Shown here: in pieces, positions 43,678 through 54,492 of the stretch | How positions within the stretch are numbered: the first letter of the stretch is position 1 | Layout of the letters: every line of letters begins with the position of its first letter | Source of the DNA: Axinella damicornis | Lineage: Eukaryota > Porifera > Demospongiae > Axinellida > Axinellidae | Reading direction: 5' to 3' | Assembly (NCBI GenBank): GCA_963931865.1 | Contig: OZ007516.1 | Location: 9,672,464-9,736,463 of the forward strand | Length of the DNA stretch: 64,000 nucleotides | The notes under the pieces: model-generated | Databases searched by the model: none | What the model was told of the DNA's origin: nothing | Seen by the model: the letters and a program-made list of their open reading frames with translations, nothing else | Translations under genes and position numbers: made by a program

Positions 43678-45157
43678 ATGGCAATGGAGTCCTCACCTTC
43701 ATGTTCTTCAACGCTGATGGATCTACCATCCGTCTCAACTACGATGGATTCCTCACCTTCATGCTCTTCAACGCCGATGTGTCTACCATCCGTCTCAACT
43801 ACGATGGATTTGCTGAGGGCGAGAGAAAGATTGCGTCTTCAGCGAGAGGGAAGGGCCACTGCCAGGCTGCAGCGTCAGCGCGAAAGAGACCGAGAGCAGT
43901 CGTTCACTGCAGACAGACTCTGAGGTGAGGCAACGTAATTTGTTAGCTAGACATGAGTGCAGAGCGAGGGAGCAGCCCGAGGCTAGGAAGGCCAGGTTAG
44001 ATAGACGACGGGAGCGCGACCGCGAGCGCAGGGCACTAGAACAGCCCGAGGTTAGGGAGGCCAGGTTAGATAGACAACGCGAGCGCAGGGCACTAGAACA
44101 GCCCGAGGTTAGGGAGGCCAGGTTAGATAGACAACACGAGTGCAGGGCATTAGAACAGCCCGAGGTTAGGGAGGCCAGGTTAGATAGACAACACGAGTGC
44201 AGGGCATTAGAACAGCCCGAGGTTAGGGAGGCCAGGTTAGATAGACAACACGAGTGCAGGGCATTAGAACAGCCCGAGGTTAGGGAGGCCAGGTTAGATA
44301 GACAACGCGAGTGCAGGGCATTAGAACAGCCCGAGGTTAGGGAGGCCAGGTTAGATAGACAACGCGAGTGCAGGGCATTAGAACAGCCCGAGGTTAGGGA
44401 GGCCAGGTTAGATAGACAACACGAGTGCAGGGCATTAGAACAGCCCGAGGTTAGGGAGGCCAGGTTAGATAGACAACGCGAGTGCAGGGCATTAGAACAG
44501 CCCGAGGTTAGGGAGGCCAGGTTAGATAGACAACGCGAGTGCAGGGCATTAGAACAGCCCGAGGTTAGGGAGGCCAGGTTAGATAGACAACGCGAGTGCA
44601 GGGCATTAGAACAGCCCAAGGTTAGGGAGGCCAGGCTAAGCAGACAATGCGAGCGCGACCGCGAGCGCAGGGCAATAGAGCAGCCTAGGGCTATGCAGGC
44701 CAGGTTAGAGAGATACATCAACACCGTTTGCTCCCCTGCCTACTGCCTCAGGACCAAGCATGGTAAGCAGGAATGTCGCTTTCACTACTCCAAGGCTTTG
44801 TGTGAGGAGACAGTAGTGTCAGTAGAGGATGGTAATGTTGAGCTTCTAACAGCCAGGAATGATCCACTGATCAACAGTTTCAACCGCATTCAGCTCTCAG
44901 GGTGGCGGGCTAATGTGGATATGCAGTACTGCGTCTCCGGACAGAAGGTGAATTCATACTGTGCCAAGTACGTTACTAAGTGTGAGCCTCGTTCCCAGTC
45001 ACTGAAGGATGTGTGTGCTACGATTGTAAGAGGATTGAAAGATGATGACAGGGCACTAAAGGCAGCGCAGAAGCTGTTGATCAGCACAACTGCAGAACTC
45101 CGCACAGGAGACATGTCACCTCCTTTTGATGCTCCTGATGTTCATGGCTTCACGTGA
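43678..45157 (+). mobile_element. Helitron Rep/helicase fragment with 57-bp in-frame repeat
   Basis: Helitrons are rolling-circle DNA transposons. Two overlapping frames (43678-43923, then 43925-45157, +1 shift at GACTCTGAGGTGAGG) encode an Arg/Glu-rich repeat region followed by a conserved block. The latter reads NTVCSPAYCLRTKHGKQEC, then LLTARNDPLINSFNRIQLS, GWRANVDMQYCVSG, YCAKYVTKCEPRSQSL and IVRGLKDDDRALKAAQK. That is the linker just before the PIF1-like helicase in animal Helitron proteins. The HUH Rep nuclease and the helicase are both missing, so it is a fragment. It ends abruptly near the outer edge of the large inverted duplication at 45181. Confidence 0.8.
44041..44667. repeat. 57-bp coding minisatellite, 11 units
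   Basis: Units start at 44041, 44098, 44155 and so on at exactly 57 bp and encode the 19-residue unit EQPEVREARLDRQRECRAL. Identity between units is almost complete; only (C/T)GCGAG versus CACGAG variants differ. The period keeps both the sense frame and one antisense frame open. Confidence 0.92.
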
Positions 45158-45477
45158 CTTTGCGATGCTTAGCTTAGATGGTCACGTGACAGAAGATGTA
45201 CGCAGTGGCCAACCTCCTCTGAGGGCACACAGTATACATGTACAGAGCTCTCCTGACCCATGCAGTGTATGTAATAACTCTCACCTTCATTCTGAGCGAG
45301 TTGGAGTGCTATAGGCTAGATGGAGGGACTGAGCTCAGCCAGGAATTGCCTTGCCCCACTTTCGTCCTCTTTGGTGGAGAGTGGGCCCTCCGCAGTAGGC
45401 AGGGAACTAGTTACAGGGGTGGTCCACTTTGTAGATCGAGACATTCAGACCAGGTCACAGGTCTATCACATGCCTGT

Positions 45478-45479
<2 letters not shown>

Positions 45480-45537
<58 letters not shown>

Positions 45538-45654
45538 CGTGTGTAGGGTGTGTGTGTGTGTATGTGTGTAGTGTGTGTGTGTGTGATGTGTGTGTGTGTG
45601 ATGTGTGTAGTGTGTGTGTGTGTGTGATGTGTGTAGTGTGTGTGTGTGTGTGTG

Positions 45655-45704
<50 letters not shown>

Positions 45705-45775
45705 TGTGTGTAGTGTGTGTGTGTGTGTGATGTGTGTAGTGTGTGTGTGTGATGTGTGTAGTGTGTGTGGTGACT
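45480..45775. repeat. GT microsatellite, interrupted
   Basis: About 296 bp of (GT)n with GATGTGTGTAGT interruptions. The mirror-image array in the right arm (56690-56783) is a pure (CA)n. ORFs of His/Thr or Cys/Val here are artefacts. Confidence 0.95.
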
Positions 45776-47017
45776 GTGTGTTATTACAAATGACACTGGA
45801 TAGCTGGCCACACACAGATTGTAGGAGTTGGGTGGATTCCAGCACTGGGAATGTAACAAGAAACTGATCAACAGTGGTTGCCCTAGGACATATTGCATCC
45901 CATCATAGTCTGCACATGTACATACCAAGGTCCAGAACAGGATGGCTTCTAATGAAGCTACCCATCATGGCACAGTTTATAGAGCTTTCCTGATCCCCAA
46001 AGAACCCCAAAGGGCACACCAAGAGCAAGACAGGGTGCTCTCAGCAAACAATATTGCACTCCCGATTTTGAGTGTGTACATACAATTCAGGATGTCAGTG
46101 CACACATCACATTACACTTGTTGATCTTGCAATATGTCCAGGGCAGGTCCTGTGCATCCAACCCAAACTGATAATCAACTTAGTGACAAATGACCTCTTC
46201 TCAAATTAGAAAGTCAATGATTATGACTGATCATCCATATTCCATGCTGATTTCTTCCGGAAGAGCAACAATATGCATAAGTGTATCGTCAAAACTGTGC
46301 TTAAAGTGGCTGTTTTGCCCTCCACAAGTGATCGTTCAGTGTAGTACAGTTACGTTGGATTTAGGTACTAAAACGCTCCACCAACCACACACACATTATT
46401 GCAGTCAATGCCTGCTAAGTTGACTGGCCAGTCTGCTATACCACTACACACAGCACCAGGCAAGCACTACAGTTTCATACTTACTACTGTATACACGTAT
46501 GTACATGGCCATGCATACGACTTGCGTACAATCTCCTGCTGTAAGCCATGCTGCGCTCTACCCTCATCAACAGTTGATTTAGCTCAACTGCCACTCAATT
46601 GCTTGCACTTGAGAGGATACATGTAGGTTTTGAGACAGCAGACAATAGTTGACCCTTGTACCCTGGCATTGAATGGTGACTAAAACAATGTTTCCTCACT
46701 GGGTACATAGATGATTATTGCAAAATCGATATATTGTCCCAGCTCTATACAGTAGGGGTCAATGTTGAGCAGTGGCTGTACTACTGATCTTGACTCGCTC
46801 TAGTAGCGAAGTACCAAGCACTAGTTCAGTGTCGACTGGTGCTTCTCTCCTGACAGTTCCACGTGCATCTGTAAGTGTGTCAGTAATGTGTTTTGCAAAT
46901 ATGCTGGGGGGAAGACTGGGAGATCTGGTCACGTGCAGTGCCATCAGGTAGACAGATGGTAGCCACACAGGGGGCAGTGCCCAAGAAAGAATCTCAATGG
47001 ACTTTCTTGTACCAAGG
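45776..47017. other. Left arm single-copy stretch
   Basis: Paired with 55433-56689 on the right arm. No coding exon is recognised; bases 46750-47015 hold a frame open on both strands (minus 46759-47136) that is also open in the right arm (55270-55689). It may be part of an old element. Confidence 0.4.
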
Positions 47018-47145
47018 CTCACACATGCACACACACGCCCACACACTAACACACTCACACATGCACACACACACAGATGCACACACACGCACATACACAC
47101 ACACACACACACACACGCACACACATGCACACACACTCACACACA
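47018..47145. repeat. CA-rich microsatellite at the 5' edge of the RT
   Basis: Interrupted (CA)n with ACGC and ATGC interruptions. The polymerase reading frame starts directly out of it. Confidence 0.9.
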
Positions 47146-48763
47146 TAGACCTGAAGAAAGCATATGACACTGTGCCACGAGCAGCTTTGTGGTGTGCCCT
47201 TAGGAAGCTCTTATCATTGACATCGTACGGTCACTCCACGAGGGCATAAAGGCGCAGGTGCGGGTCAATGGAGAGATGACTGAGAAGATCAATGTGGAAA
47301 ATGGCTTGAGGCAGGGCTGCACCTTGGCACCGGTGCTGTTTAACCTCTATGCCTGCCTGGTGGTTGAGCAATGGAGATCACGGGTGGCAGAGGTGGATGG
47401 AGGTGGGACCTACCTGCGCTTCAAATTCGACCAGAAGCTGTTCAGGAGGTCGACCAGGAGTGCACAAGAGAGTCAACTAACAGATGGCCAGTTTGCAGAT
47501 GATGGGGCACTGCTAGCGACATCACGAGCTGGGGCAGAAAAGATCTCGTGGGAGTACATGGATGTAGCTGGAGCTTTTGGTCTCCTGGTTAGCCTAGTCA
47601 AAACCAAGCTGATGGTGACTGGACGTGCAGTTCAGGAGGAGGATAGGATCCCCATTCCGGTGGGAGATGCTGAGGTTGAGAGTGTAGGCAAGTTCACGTA
47701 CCTAGGATCCCTCATCGACAACAATGGCAGGATGGATGCTGAGGTGGATAGACGCATTGCGAGTGCATCCAGAGCGTTTGGTGCCCTGCGCTCTGCTGTC
47801 TTTAAGGATAGACATCTGAACATCACCACCAAGCGGAAAGTATATCAAGCATGTGTGCTCTCAGTGCTGCTGTATGGCTCTGAGTGTTGGACGCTGCTGC
47901 GCAAGCATCACAAAAGGCTCAACGCCTTCCACCACCGCTGCATCCGTACTATCCTTGGAATCACCAGCCACCAGCAGTGGGAGCTTCACATCACATCCGA
48001 GATGACCAGAGAGCTGTGGGGAGACCTGGAGACTATAACAGCAAAGGTGACCAAACGTCGACTGGAGTGGCTGGGGCATGTGGCTAGGATGCCCGACCAG
48101 CGTATCCCAAAGATGGCTTTGTTTGGCTGGCTACCCGAACCCCGTCCCCCTGGAGGACCTCGTAAGAGATGGAGAGACCAGATACACCAGGATCTCAAGG
48201 CTGTAGGGGTGTCAGAGGAAGATTGGTACGAGGAAGCCTCCCATAGGGCCAGTTGGCGTGCCATCTACCGCCAGGGGCTTCAGGGTCAGCACAGCCAACA
48301 AGAGGTGCCCACTCAGCCACAGAACCAAGTGCACTGCCAGGAATGTGGGAGGAGCTTCCGCAGAGAGGGAGATAGAGCTAGACACAAGTGTACCACGGAG
48401 CGCCAGAGACCAGTCTGTGAGCAGCGTGGAGCAGTACAATGCCCTACTTGCAGCCGATGGTTCCGCAGCCAAGGGGGTCGAGCAGTCCATAGATGTGGTC
48501 CTACTGATCCCCCAAATACCAACAGACCGAACACCAGAACACAAAGTGCAAGGCAGAACACCACCCAACAGAACAGTCAGGTACAGTGCCAGGAATGCCT
48601 GCGCTGGTTCCGGAGAGCAAGCGACCGAACCAGGCATAAGTGTACAGCTGAGAGAGAGAAGCCAGTACAGGAGCAGCGTGGCGCAGTTCAATGCACAACA
48701 TGTGAGAGATGGTTCCTCAGCCGGGGAGGTCTGGCTGTCCACAGATGTGAACCTAACATTTAA
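47146..48763 (+). mobile_element. Non-LTR reverse transcriptase with four C-terminal C2HC fingers
   Basis: Translation begins at DLKKAYDTVPRAALW (catalytic motif A) directly after a CA microsatellite. It shifts frame once near 47213 and then stays open to 48763: GLRQGCTLAPVLFNLY, FADDGALL (the catalytic FADD box, 79-82 residues into the 501-codon frame), FTYLGSLIDNNGR, VLLYGSECWTL and RRLEWLGHVARMPD. The C-terminus has four fingers of the form C-x2-C-x12-H-x-C, starting at about residues 360, 395, 444 and 479, arranged as two alternating pairs. The endonuclease is absent (5' truncation). The family is the RTE/CR1-like group common in invertebrates; four fingers in tandem are unusual. It is missing from the right arm of the duplication. 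Confidence 0.88.
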
Positions 48764-48969
48764 TATCATCCATGGCATCTCCACCACCCACTCATTTCCT
48801 TTGCTCACCCTTGCGGGGGTCGCGTGGCCGTATCGGCAGCTAAACTACAGGACAGGACAGGACAGGTGTTAGTGTGTGGGCGTGTGTGTGGCTGCGTGTG
48901 TGAAGTGTACACTGCGAGTGTGAAGTCTGCAGTATGTGTGTGTGTGTGAGTGTGACTGTGTACGCTCAC

Positions 48970-49020
48970 CTGGTAGTAGTACGCCAGCACCCAGCACAAA
49001 CCCTGAGTATATGCTTCAGC
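48970..49020 (-). pseudogene. XRN2: XRN2/Rat1-like exon (left arm copy)
   Basis: Read on the minus strand, AEAYTQGLCWVLAYYYQ lies between CTTTCCAG and GTGAGCG. It matches the XRN2 segment YVEGLCWVLRYYYQ. It is the inverted counterpart of 54493-54543. In this arm the next exon is missing, because the reverse-transcriptase block stands there. Confidence 0.8.
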
Positions 49021-49413
49021 CTGGAAAGAGAGGCCAATTACATCACGTCTGACCAATCATTTAATTTGGCTGTGTTACCTTACTTGAATACTACACATAC
49101 TCAGTGGGAATGTGAGAGCTGGTATATTGGCAATACTAGCTGTAAACTCCACATCTCCACATACACGTCACCACCCCACACCTCTCCACCCCCACACCTC
49201 CCCCCCACATGTTCCACTCATGCTGATCACAATGGTACTATGCTGGGTATCTTGGGATAGGAATGAGATAACTGTGAGGTTTCATTGAGAGATCAAAACG
49301 GTGACCTTCAGGAACATTACACAGCTTGTAAATTCAGCGAACCTTCGAAGATGGAAATATCACTTTCATATGAGCTGTGATGGACACACACACACACACA
49401 CACAAGCACTCAC

Positions 49414-49537
49414 TTATCCTCAGGGTGACAGCAAGGGTGGATGATCCCGTTCATATCAAGGTAAAGTCGAACTCCACGTCGTTGGGGTTTGGCTGTGTTG
49501 CGTCCACTGCTATCTTCATCTCCTGAATGATGGTGGC
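49414..49537 (-). pseudogene. XRN2: XRN2/Rat1-like exon with frameshift (left arm copy)
   Basis: On the minus strand the frame starts ATIIQEMKIAVDATQPNP, then NDVEFD. A short deletion moves the frame to LYLDMNGIIHPCCHPED before the donor GTGAGTG. XRN2 proteins have VDASKPNPNDVEFDNLYLDM, so the deletion falls between FD and YLDM. The same deletion is present in the right-arm copy (53968-54091), so it predates the duplication or both are one allele. Confidence 0.85.
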
Positions 49538-49666
49538 CTGCAGAGAGAGAGCAGTGGCATGAGAACAGAGCAGTTTCCATGGTGAGTGGCAGCAACTGGC
49601 CACGGTATACCAGCCTAAGCTGCAGAACACTAGCAGCAACGTTTGCAATGTTCATACAAAACCATA

Positions 49667-50798
49667 TAGAGTAAGTGATCAATTATCGGCCGCCATGTAT
49701 AATCAGACACTCCCACACAGAGACAAAACAATGCAGAAACTCGGGAAATACCACAGAAATGTAGCATGGGCACAGATTAGCTGGCACTCCGAAAATGGCA
49801 CCCAACCATCATTTCCTGTTCGCACTAAGGGCAATGCAAGTGACTGTCTGATAATATCAAAGATCAGACAGGGAGCATGTCTTTCCAGACACCATTTCCT
49901 GTTCCTTCCCTGAAGCAGCTTTCAGCGAAATTCCTGCACCACTGGAAAGGCCTAAGTTCCTTCTGTTCCAGGCCTGATTTTTGTCACCATAACTGCTTTG
50001 GTCACTGAGGGACGTGGACAAATTTTGACCATGGTCTTTCCCCCTCTAACAAAATAGTGGATTTTGCCTTTTATTAGCTTTAACGTCACCCAATATACAG
50101 AAGGCTTATGATATGGGGATCGTAGGAATCTACACGTCCTCAGCAACACACTGGTACAAGTTTGGTGTTCATACGTTGTGTTGTACCCGAGATAGAGCTG
50201 TTTTCCCTATTTTCCCCACTGAAAAACAGTTCCATCTCAAGAAAAGCTGTTTTCCCTGATTGAAATAGGGAAAAAATCTCTATCTCGGGAACAACACAAC
50301 GTATGAACACCAAACTTGTACCAGTGTGTTGCTTAGGACCTGTAGATTCGAATGATCCCCATATCATAGGCCTTCTGTATATTGGGTGACGTTAAAGCTA
50401 ATAAAAGGCAAAATCCACTATTTTGTTAGAGAGGGAAAGACCATGGTCAAATTTGTCCACGCCCCTCAGTGACCAAAGCAGTTATGGTGACAAAAATCAG
50501 GCCTGGAAGAGAAGGATCTTAGGCCTTTCCAGTGGTGCAGGAATTTCGCTGAAAGCTGCTTCAGGGAAGGAACAGGAAGTGGTGTCTGGAAATACATGCA
50601 CCCTGTCTGATCTTTGATATTATCAGACAGTCACTTGCATTGCCCTTAGTGCGAACAGGAAATGATGGTTGGGTGCCATTTGTGGAGTGCCAGCTAACCT
50701 GTGCCCATGCTACATTTCTGTGGTATTTCCCGAGTTTCTGCATTGTTTCGTCTCTGTCTGATTATACATGGCGGCCGATAATTGATCATTTACTCTAC
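49667..50798. mobile_element. ~1.13-kb foldback element in left arm
   Basis: AGAGTAAGTGATCAATTATC with GGCCGCCATGTATAATCAGA at the left is mirrored by the right end (..GGCGGCCGATAATTGATCA, TTACTCT). Arms of roughly 500 bp fold about a centre near 50220 (CCACTGAAAAACAG). GAACACCAAACTTGTACCAG and its complement flank the loop. It interrupts the XRN2-like locus in both arms (right copy 52996-53840). Confidence 0.85.
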
Positions 50799-50939
50799 TG
50801 ACTTTGAAGCATGATAAAAATATTGTATCAATTCCACCCTTCCTTAGTATATGGGGTCAAGATACGTGGTAACAGCTGTGACTGTACATGTTGTGCTTTA
50901 GTATAGGAGCGACCTCCACCTGTGTTGCTTGACCTGTAC

Positions 50940-50990
50940 GTTAGTCTCGGTACCAGACTCTTCGCGCACGAATAGTCTGGTACCGAGACC
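50940..50990. mobile_element. 51-bp solo hairpin with 8-bp TSD
   Basis: AGTCTCGGTACCAGACT and AGTCTGGTACCGAGAC form a hairpin around CTTCGCGCACGAAT. ACCTGTAC flanks both sides (50932-50939 and 50991-50998). It is a member of the family at 38565-38946 and 39109-39157. Confidence 0.8.
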
Positions 50991-51179
50991 ACCTGTACAT
51001 CAGGATGGAGCTACACCACAGCAGTCAAACCACTGATCATAGCTGGTCGAACGTTGACCCGAAAATTATCCCAGCTGTGATCTGAGTCATATTTGTGAGA
51101 TGCAGAAGTTGACAAGAGATGGTAAATGCAACACTGATGCACACATCCAGCCATGCAAAAGCAGGTGTAGCATCCTCAG

Positions 51180-51440
51180 TACCTGTTGCTTGGAGGTGGT
51201 TGTTGGCAAGCAATCGTCGTCCATCTTGTAGCTGCTTTCATTCTGGTGTTGCCATCTAGCAGTATGGCCCTGATATGGCCTCGCGAGACTTCTCTCTTGT
51301 ACGCCCGGCCCAGGTGGGTGACTTCTAAATGTGGACTGGAATGGGCTCGGGATTCAATATTTGAACGGGCAATGCGCAAACTGCACTGGGCCCTCTGCAT
51401 CAAAATTTCCACGACGGAGCAGCTGGCTCGTTCCCATCAT
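51180..51440 (-). CDS. Possible minus-strand exon, unknown
   Basis: The minus-strand frame contains LHLEVTHLG-like composition (PHLEVTHLGRAYKREV, then SRGHIRAILLDGN) and meets an AACAG|GTACTG donor at about 51182. No acceptor or family could be identified. It lies in the spacer of the inverted duplication, opposite in strand to the XRN2-like exon. Confidence 0.25.
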
Positions 51441-51508
51441 CCCACACTCGGAATTCCAGTAAAGATCAGGTTTGCAATAAATAGAAAAGGCGCCTTGCTC
51501 TAGCAGCT

Positions 51509-51586
51509 CTCCTTGAAGCCGAGATCGAAGCGGGATGGCTGTCCAAGAAATACCCGTCCATTGTCGTCCACTGCGTAGAGGAAAAG
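51509..51586 (+). pseudogene. XRN2: XRN2/Rat1-like first exon, altered N-terminus
   Basis: XRN2 is the nuclear 5'-3' exoribonuclease acting in transcription termination. The frame ends WLSKKYPSIVVHCVEEK before a GTGTGTG donor, matching the N-terminal XRN2 segment RWLSRKYPSIIVNCVEEK. The preceding residues (ALLEAEIEAG) differ from the invariant MGVPAFF start, and no in-frame ATG precedes them, so the original start is lost. The phase joins exactly with the exon at 53968 on the same strand, giving VEEK|ATIIQ. It occurs once, in the spacer between the two arms. Confidence 0.78.
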
Positions 51587-51641
51587 GTGTGTGAGACAGT
51601 AAACTCTTCGGCCATGAGATGTAGTTTCGCGGGCCGACTCA

Positions 51642-51726
51642 CATAGTCTCGTTCCCAGACCCAAACAACACCAGCGCTTGCAAGCGATCTTCGCTGTGGT
51701 TGATTGGGTCTCGGAACGAGACTAAT
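51642..51726. repeat. 83-bp hairpin of the TCTCG/CAGACC family
   Basis: AGTCTCGTTCCCAGACCCAA pairs with TTGGGTCTCGGAACGAGACT-like sequence, with a second stem AGCGCTTGCAAGCGATCTTCGC in the loop. No duplication at the flanks was seen. Confidence 0.7.
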
Positions 51727-51873
51727 TAGCTCTCACACGGGAAGAGAGTGGGTGTGGCGAGAGGGACTACATGAGATGGAGGTTTAATAAATATCTTCAT
51801 CCCATATTATAGTCCCTATATATAGGGACTACATATACACTGTCTATAGTTTTGCATCAGCCACTTTCACAAT

Positions 51874-52642
51874 GTTGAATTTGGACCCCCCCCCCCCCCC
51901 CCAAAAATGGACCCCTGGAACTAATTTTTCAGTAAATGCATGGACCCCCTGGAACTAATTTTTCAGAAATGTACCGAAATAGATGGACCCCTTGTGAAAT
52001 ACTTGGACCCCCCCATGGTTCCATTGTTTCAAAGCCTTTTTTGAAATATGCGAATCCCCTGGAACGCATACTGTTGAATTATATGGACCCCCAGTTGTAT
52101 AGGGCCGTGCAAAGCAACTGAATTTGAATGTTGTAGCTAGCTGTGAAGCTTGAAGCGGGCGGGCGGGCGGGCGATGTTGTCATAATGACGTCACCATATA
52201 ATAGAACAGAGCACACAAAGCTCTGCCTCATGCTTACCTGATTGCAACCTTAGCAGTACAACTACAGTGCCTGAGCCTTCGCAACAAGTAACATGAACTG
52301 GGCAGCTGTTGATCCATCCAAGCTACCATCGAGAGCAAGCGCTCATTCACCTGCAGAGGTACTAGGTTCAAATGCAACTGAAATAATCTCGCTGTGCAGT
52401 AGCGTCCAAACACATCATGAGAGTTGCTGATGCTGCAGTAGCGTGGATATCACAGTCCTTAACGGCCCAGCAGTCGCTAACTACTTGTACAGACAAACGG
52501 TAGGCTAAGTAACAGCTTCTGTCAAGTTGCAAGTGCGCATATTATACGTACACGTAGGTGGAACTAATTTTTCAAGGTAGGTCCGTTGTTTTTGAAGAAT
52601 TGGTTCCAGGGGGAACGTATTTTACGGGGGTCCAAATTTAAC
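51874..52642. mobile_element. 769-bp TIR element with TTTGGACCCCC ends
   Basis: GTTGAATTTGGACCCCC at the left is mirrored by GGGGGTCCAAATTTAAC. The left subterminal region repeats TGGACCCC(C)TGGAACTAATTTTTCAG three or more times, and its complement TGGTTCCAGGGGGAACG lies at 52600. A 17-C run (51886-51902) has expanded in the end itself. CGGGCGGGCGGGCGGGCG stands at 52155-52172. No transposase. Confidence 0.8.
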
Positions 52643-52805
52643 GTGACAGGCCTACCTAATTTCTGGATCGGGATGGGACATTTCCTGAAAATACGCGTAC
52701 ATAATCTCCAGGATGTATGGACGGTTGTAGAATTTCAACTTGCCTAAACTCCAGAATCATGTTGCAATCGTCCATCTTACATTGGCAAACGATGGCTGTT
52801 ATTGG

Positions 52806-52872
52806 TCTTGTACCCAGACCCTCCACGCTCCATCCTCCACGTGCATGCCTCGTTGGAAAGGAGGGTCTGGTA
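52806..52872. repeat. Degenerate hairpin of the TCTCG/CAGACC family
   Basis: GGTCTTGTACCCAGACCCTCC pairs with GGAGGGTCTGGTAAAT. The right terminus is decayed. Confidence 0.5.
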
Positions 52873-52995
52873 AATGGGCTTGCTAGCTGGCGTATCTCTG
52901 CTGAAATGTATTCAGAGCTGATTAAAGCGCAGTTATTGGACAAATTTATGGAAACGCTATACAATATATTTATCATGCTTCAAAGTCAAAGTCAG

Positions 52996-53840
52996 TAGAG
53001 TAAGTGATCAATTATCGGCCGCCATGTATAATCAGACAGAGACGAAACAATGCAGAAACTCGGGAAATACCACAGAAATGCAGCATGGGCACAGGTTAGC
53101 TGGCACTCCAAAAATGGCACCCAATCATCATTTCCTGTTCGCACTAAGGGCAATGCAAGTGACTGTCTGATAATATCAAAGATCAGACAGGGTGCATGTA
53201 TTTCCAGACACCACTTCCTGTTCCTTCCCTGAAGCAGCTTTCAGCGAAATTCCTGCACCACTGGAAAGGCCTAAGATCCTTCTCTTCCAGGCCTGATTTT
53301 TGTCACCATAACTGCTTTGGTCACTGAGGGGCGTGGACAAATTTGACCATGGTCTTTCCCTCTCTAACAAAATAGTGGATTTTGCCTTTTATTAGCTTTA
53401 ACGTCACCCAATATACAGAAGGCCTATGATATGGGGATCATTCGAATCTACAGGTCCTAAGCAACACACTGGTACAAGTTTGGTGTTCATACGTTGTGTT
53501 GTTCCCGAGATAGAGATTTTTTCCCTATTTCAATCAGGGAAAACAGCTTTTCTTGAGATGGAACTGTTTTTCAGTGGGGAAAATAGGGAAAACAGGGAAG
53601 GAACAGGAAATGGTGTCTGGAAAGACATGCTCCCTGTCTGATCTTTGATATTATCAGACAGTCACTTGCATTGCCCTTAGTGCGAACAGGAAATGATGGT
53701 TGGGTGCCGTTTTTGGAGTGCCAGCTAATCTGTGCCCATGCTACATTTCTGTGGTATTTCTCGAGTTTCTGCATTGTTTCGTCTCTGTGTGGGAGTGTCT
53801 GATTATACATGGCGGCCGATAATTGATCACTTACTCTATA
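52996..53840. mobile_element. Foldback element, right arm copy, internally deleted
   Basis: Same ends as 49667-50798 (AGTAAGTGATCAATTATCGG..). About 290 bp are missing from one arm near 53590, where AAAACAGGGAAGGAACAGGA joins two blocks that are far apart in the left copy. Confidence 0.8.
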
Positions 53841-53967
53841 TGGTTTTGTATGAACATTGCAAACGTTGCTGCTAGTGTTCTGCAGCTTAGGCTGGTATAC
53901 CGTGGCCAGTTGCTGCAACTCACCATGGAAACTGCTCTGTTCTCATGCCACTGCTCTCTCTCTGCAG

Positions 53968-54091
53968 GCCACCATCATTCAGGAGATGAAGATAGCAGTG
54001 GACGCAACACAGCCAAACCCCAACAACGTGGAGTTCGACTTTACCTTGATATGAACGGGATCATCCACCCTTGCTGTCACCCTGAGGATAA
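53968..54091 (+). pseudogene. XRN2: XRN2/Rat1-like exon 2 with frameshift (right arm)
   Basis: After CTCTCTCTGCAG the frame reads ATIIQEMKIAVDATQPNPN, then NVEFD. It then needs a shift to read YLDMNGIIHPCCHPEDK up to AA|GTGAGT. In XRN2 this block precedes the conserved Mg-binding acidic residues of the nuclease domain. The shift at GACTTTACCTTGAT makes a stop (TGA) within three codons. It differs from the left-arm copy by few bases (AACAACGTG versus AACGACGTG). Confidence 0.85.
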
Positions 54092-54098
54092 GTGAGTG

Positions 54099-54133
<35 letters not shown>

Positions 54134-54492
54134 ATCACAGCTCACATGAAAGTGATATTTCCATCTTCGAAGGTTCGCTGAATTTACTAGCTGTGTAATG
54201 TTCCTGAAGGTTACCGTTTTGATCTCTCAATGAAACCTCACAGTTATCTCATTCCTATCCCAAGATACCCAGCATAGTACCATTGTGATCAGCAGGAGTG
54301 GAACATGTGGGGGGGGGGAGGTGTGGGGATGGAGAGGTGTGGTGACGTGTATGTGGAGATGTGGGGGTTACAGCTAGTATTGCCAATATACCAGCTCTCA
54401 CATTCCCACTGAGTATGTGTAGTATTCAAGTAAGGTAACACAGCCGAATTAAATGATTGGTCTGACGTGATGTAATTGGCCTCTCTTTCCAG

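Larger units (their letters stand above)
45181..50840. repeat. Large inverted duplication, left arm
   Basis: Sequence from GTCACGTGACAGAA (45181) to about 50840 reappears inverted at 52950-57091 at high identity. It includes CATTCTGAGCGAGTTGGAGT, the microsatellite, GGCTTCTAATGAAGCTACCC, the XRN2-like exons and the foldback element. Two blocks break collinearity: 47146-48870 (a reverse transcriptase) exists only here, and the right-arm segment 54800-55430 is missing here. The GT microsatellite is about 300 bp here against about 95 bp in the right arm. Confidence 0.92.

Noticed and set aside
43795..44724. 309-codon antisense ORF across the Helitron repeat
   Set aside because: It is open only because the 57-bp repeat keeps a second frame free of stops; the translation is a monotonous repeat and the sense strand has the conserved Helitron block.
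45455..45928. 157-codon His/Thr-rich ORF and similar Cys/Val ORFs
   Set aside because: They are translations of CA/GT microsatellites.
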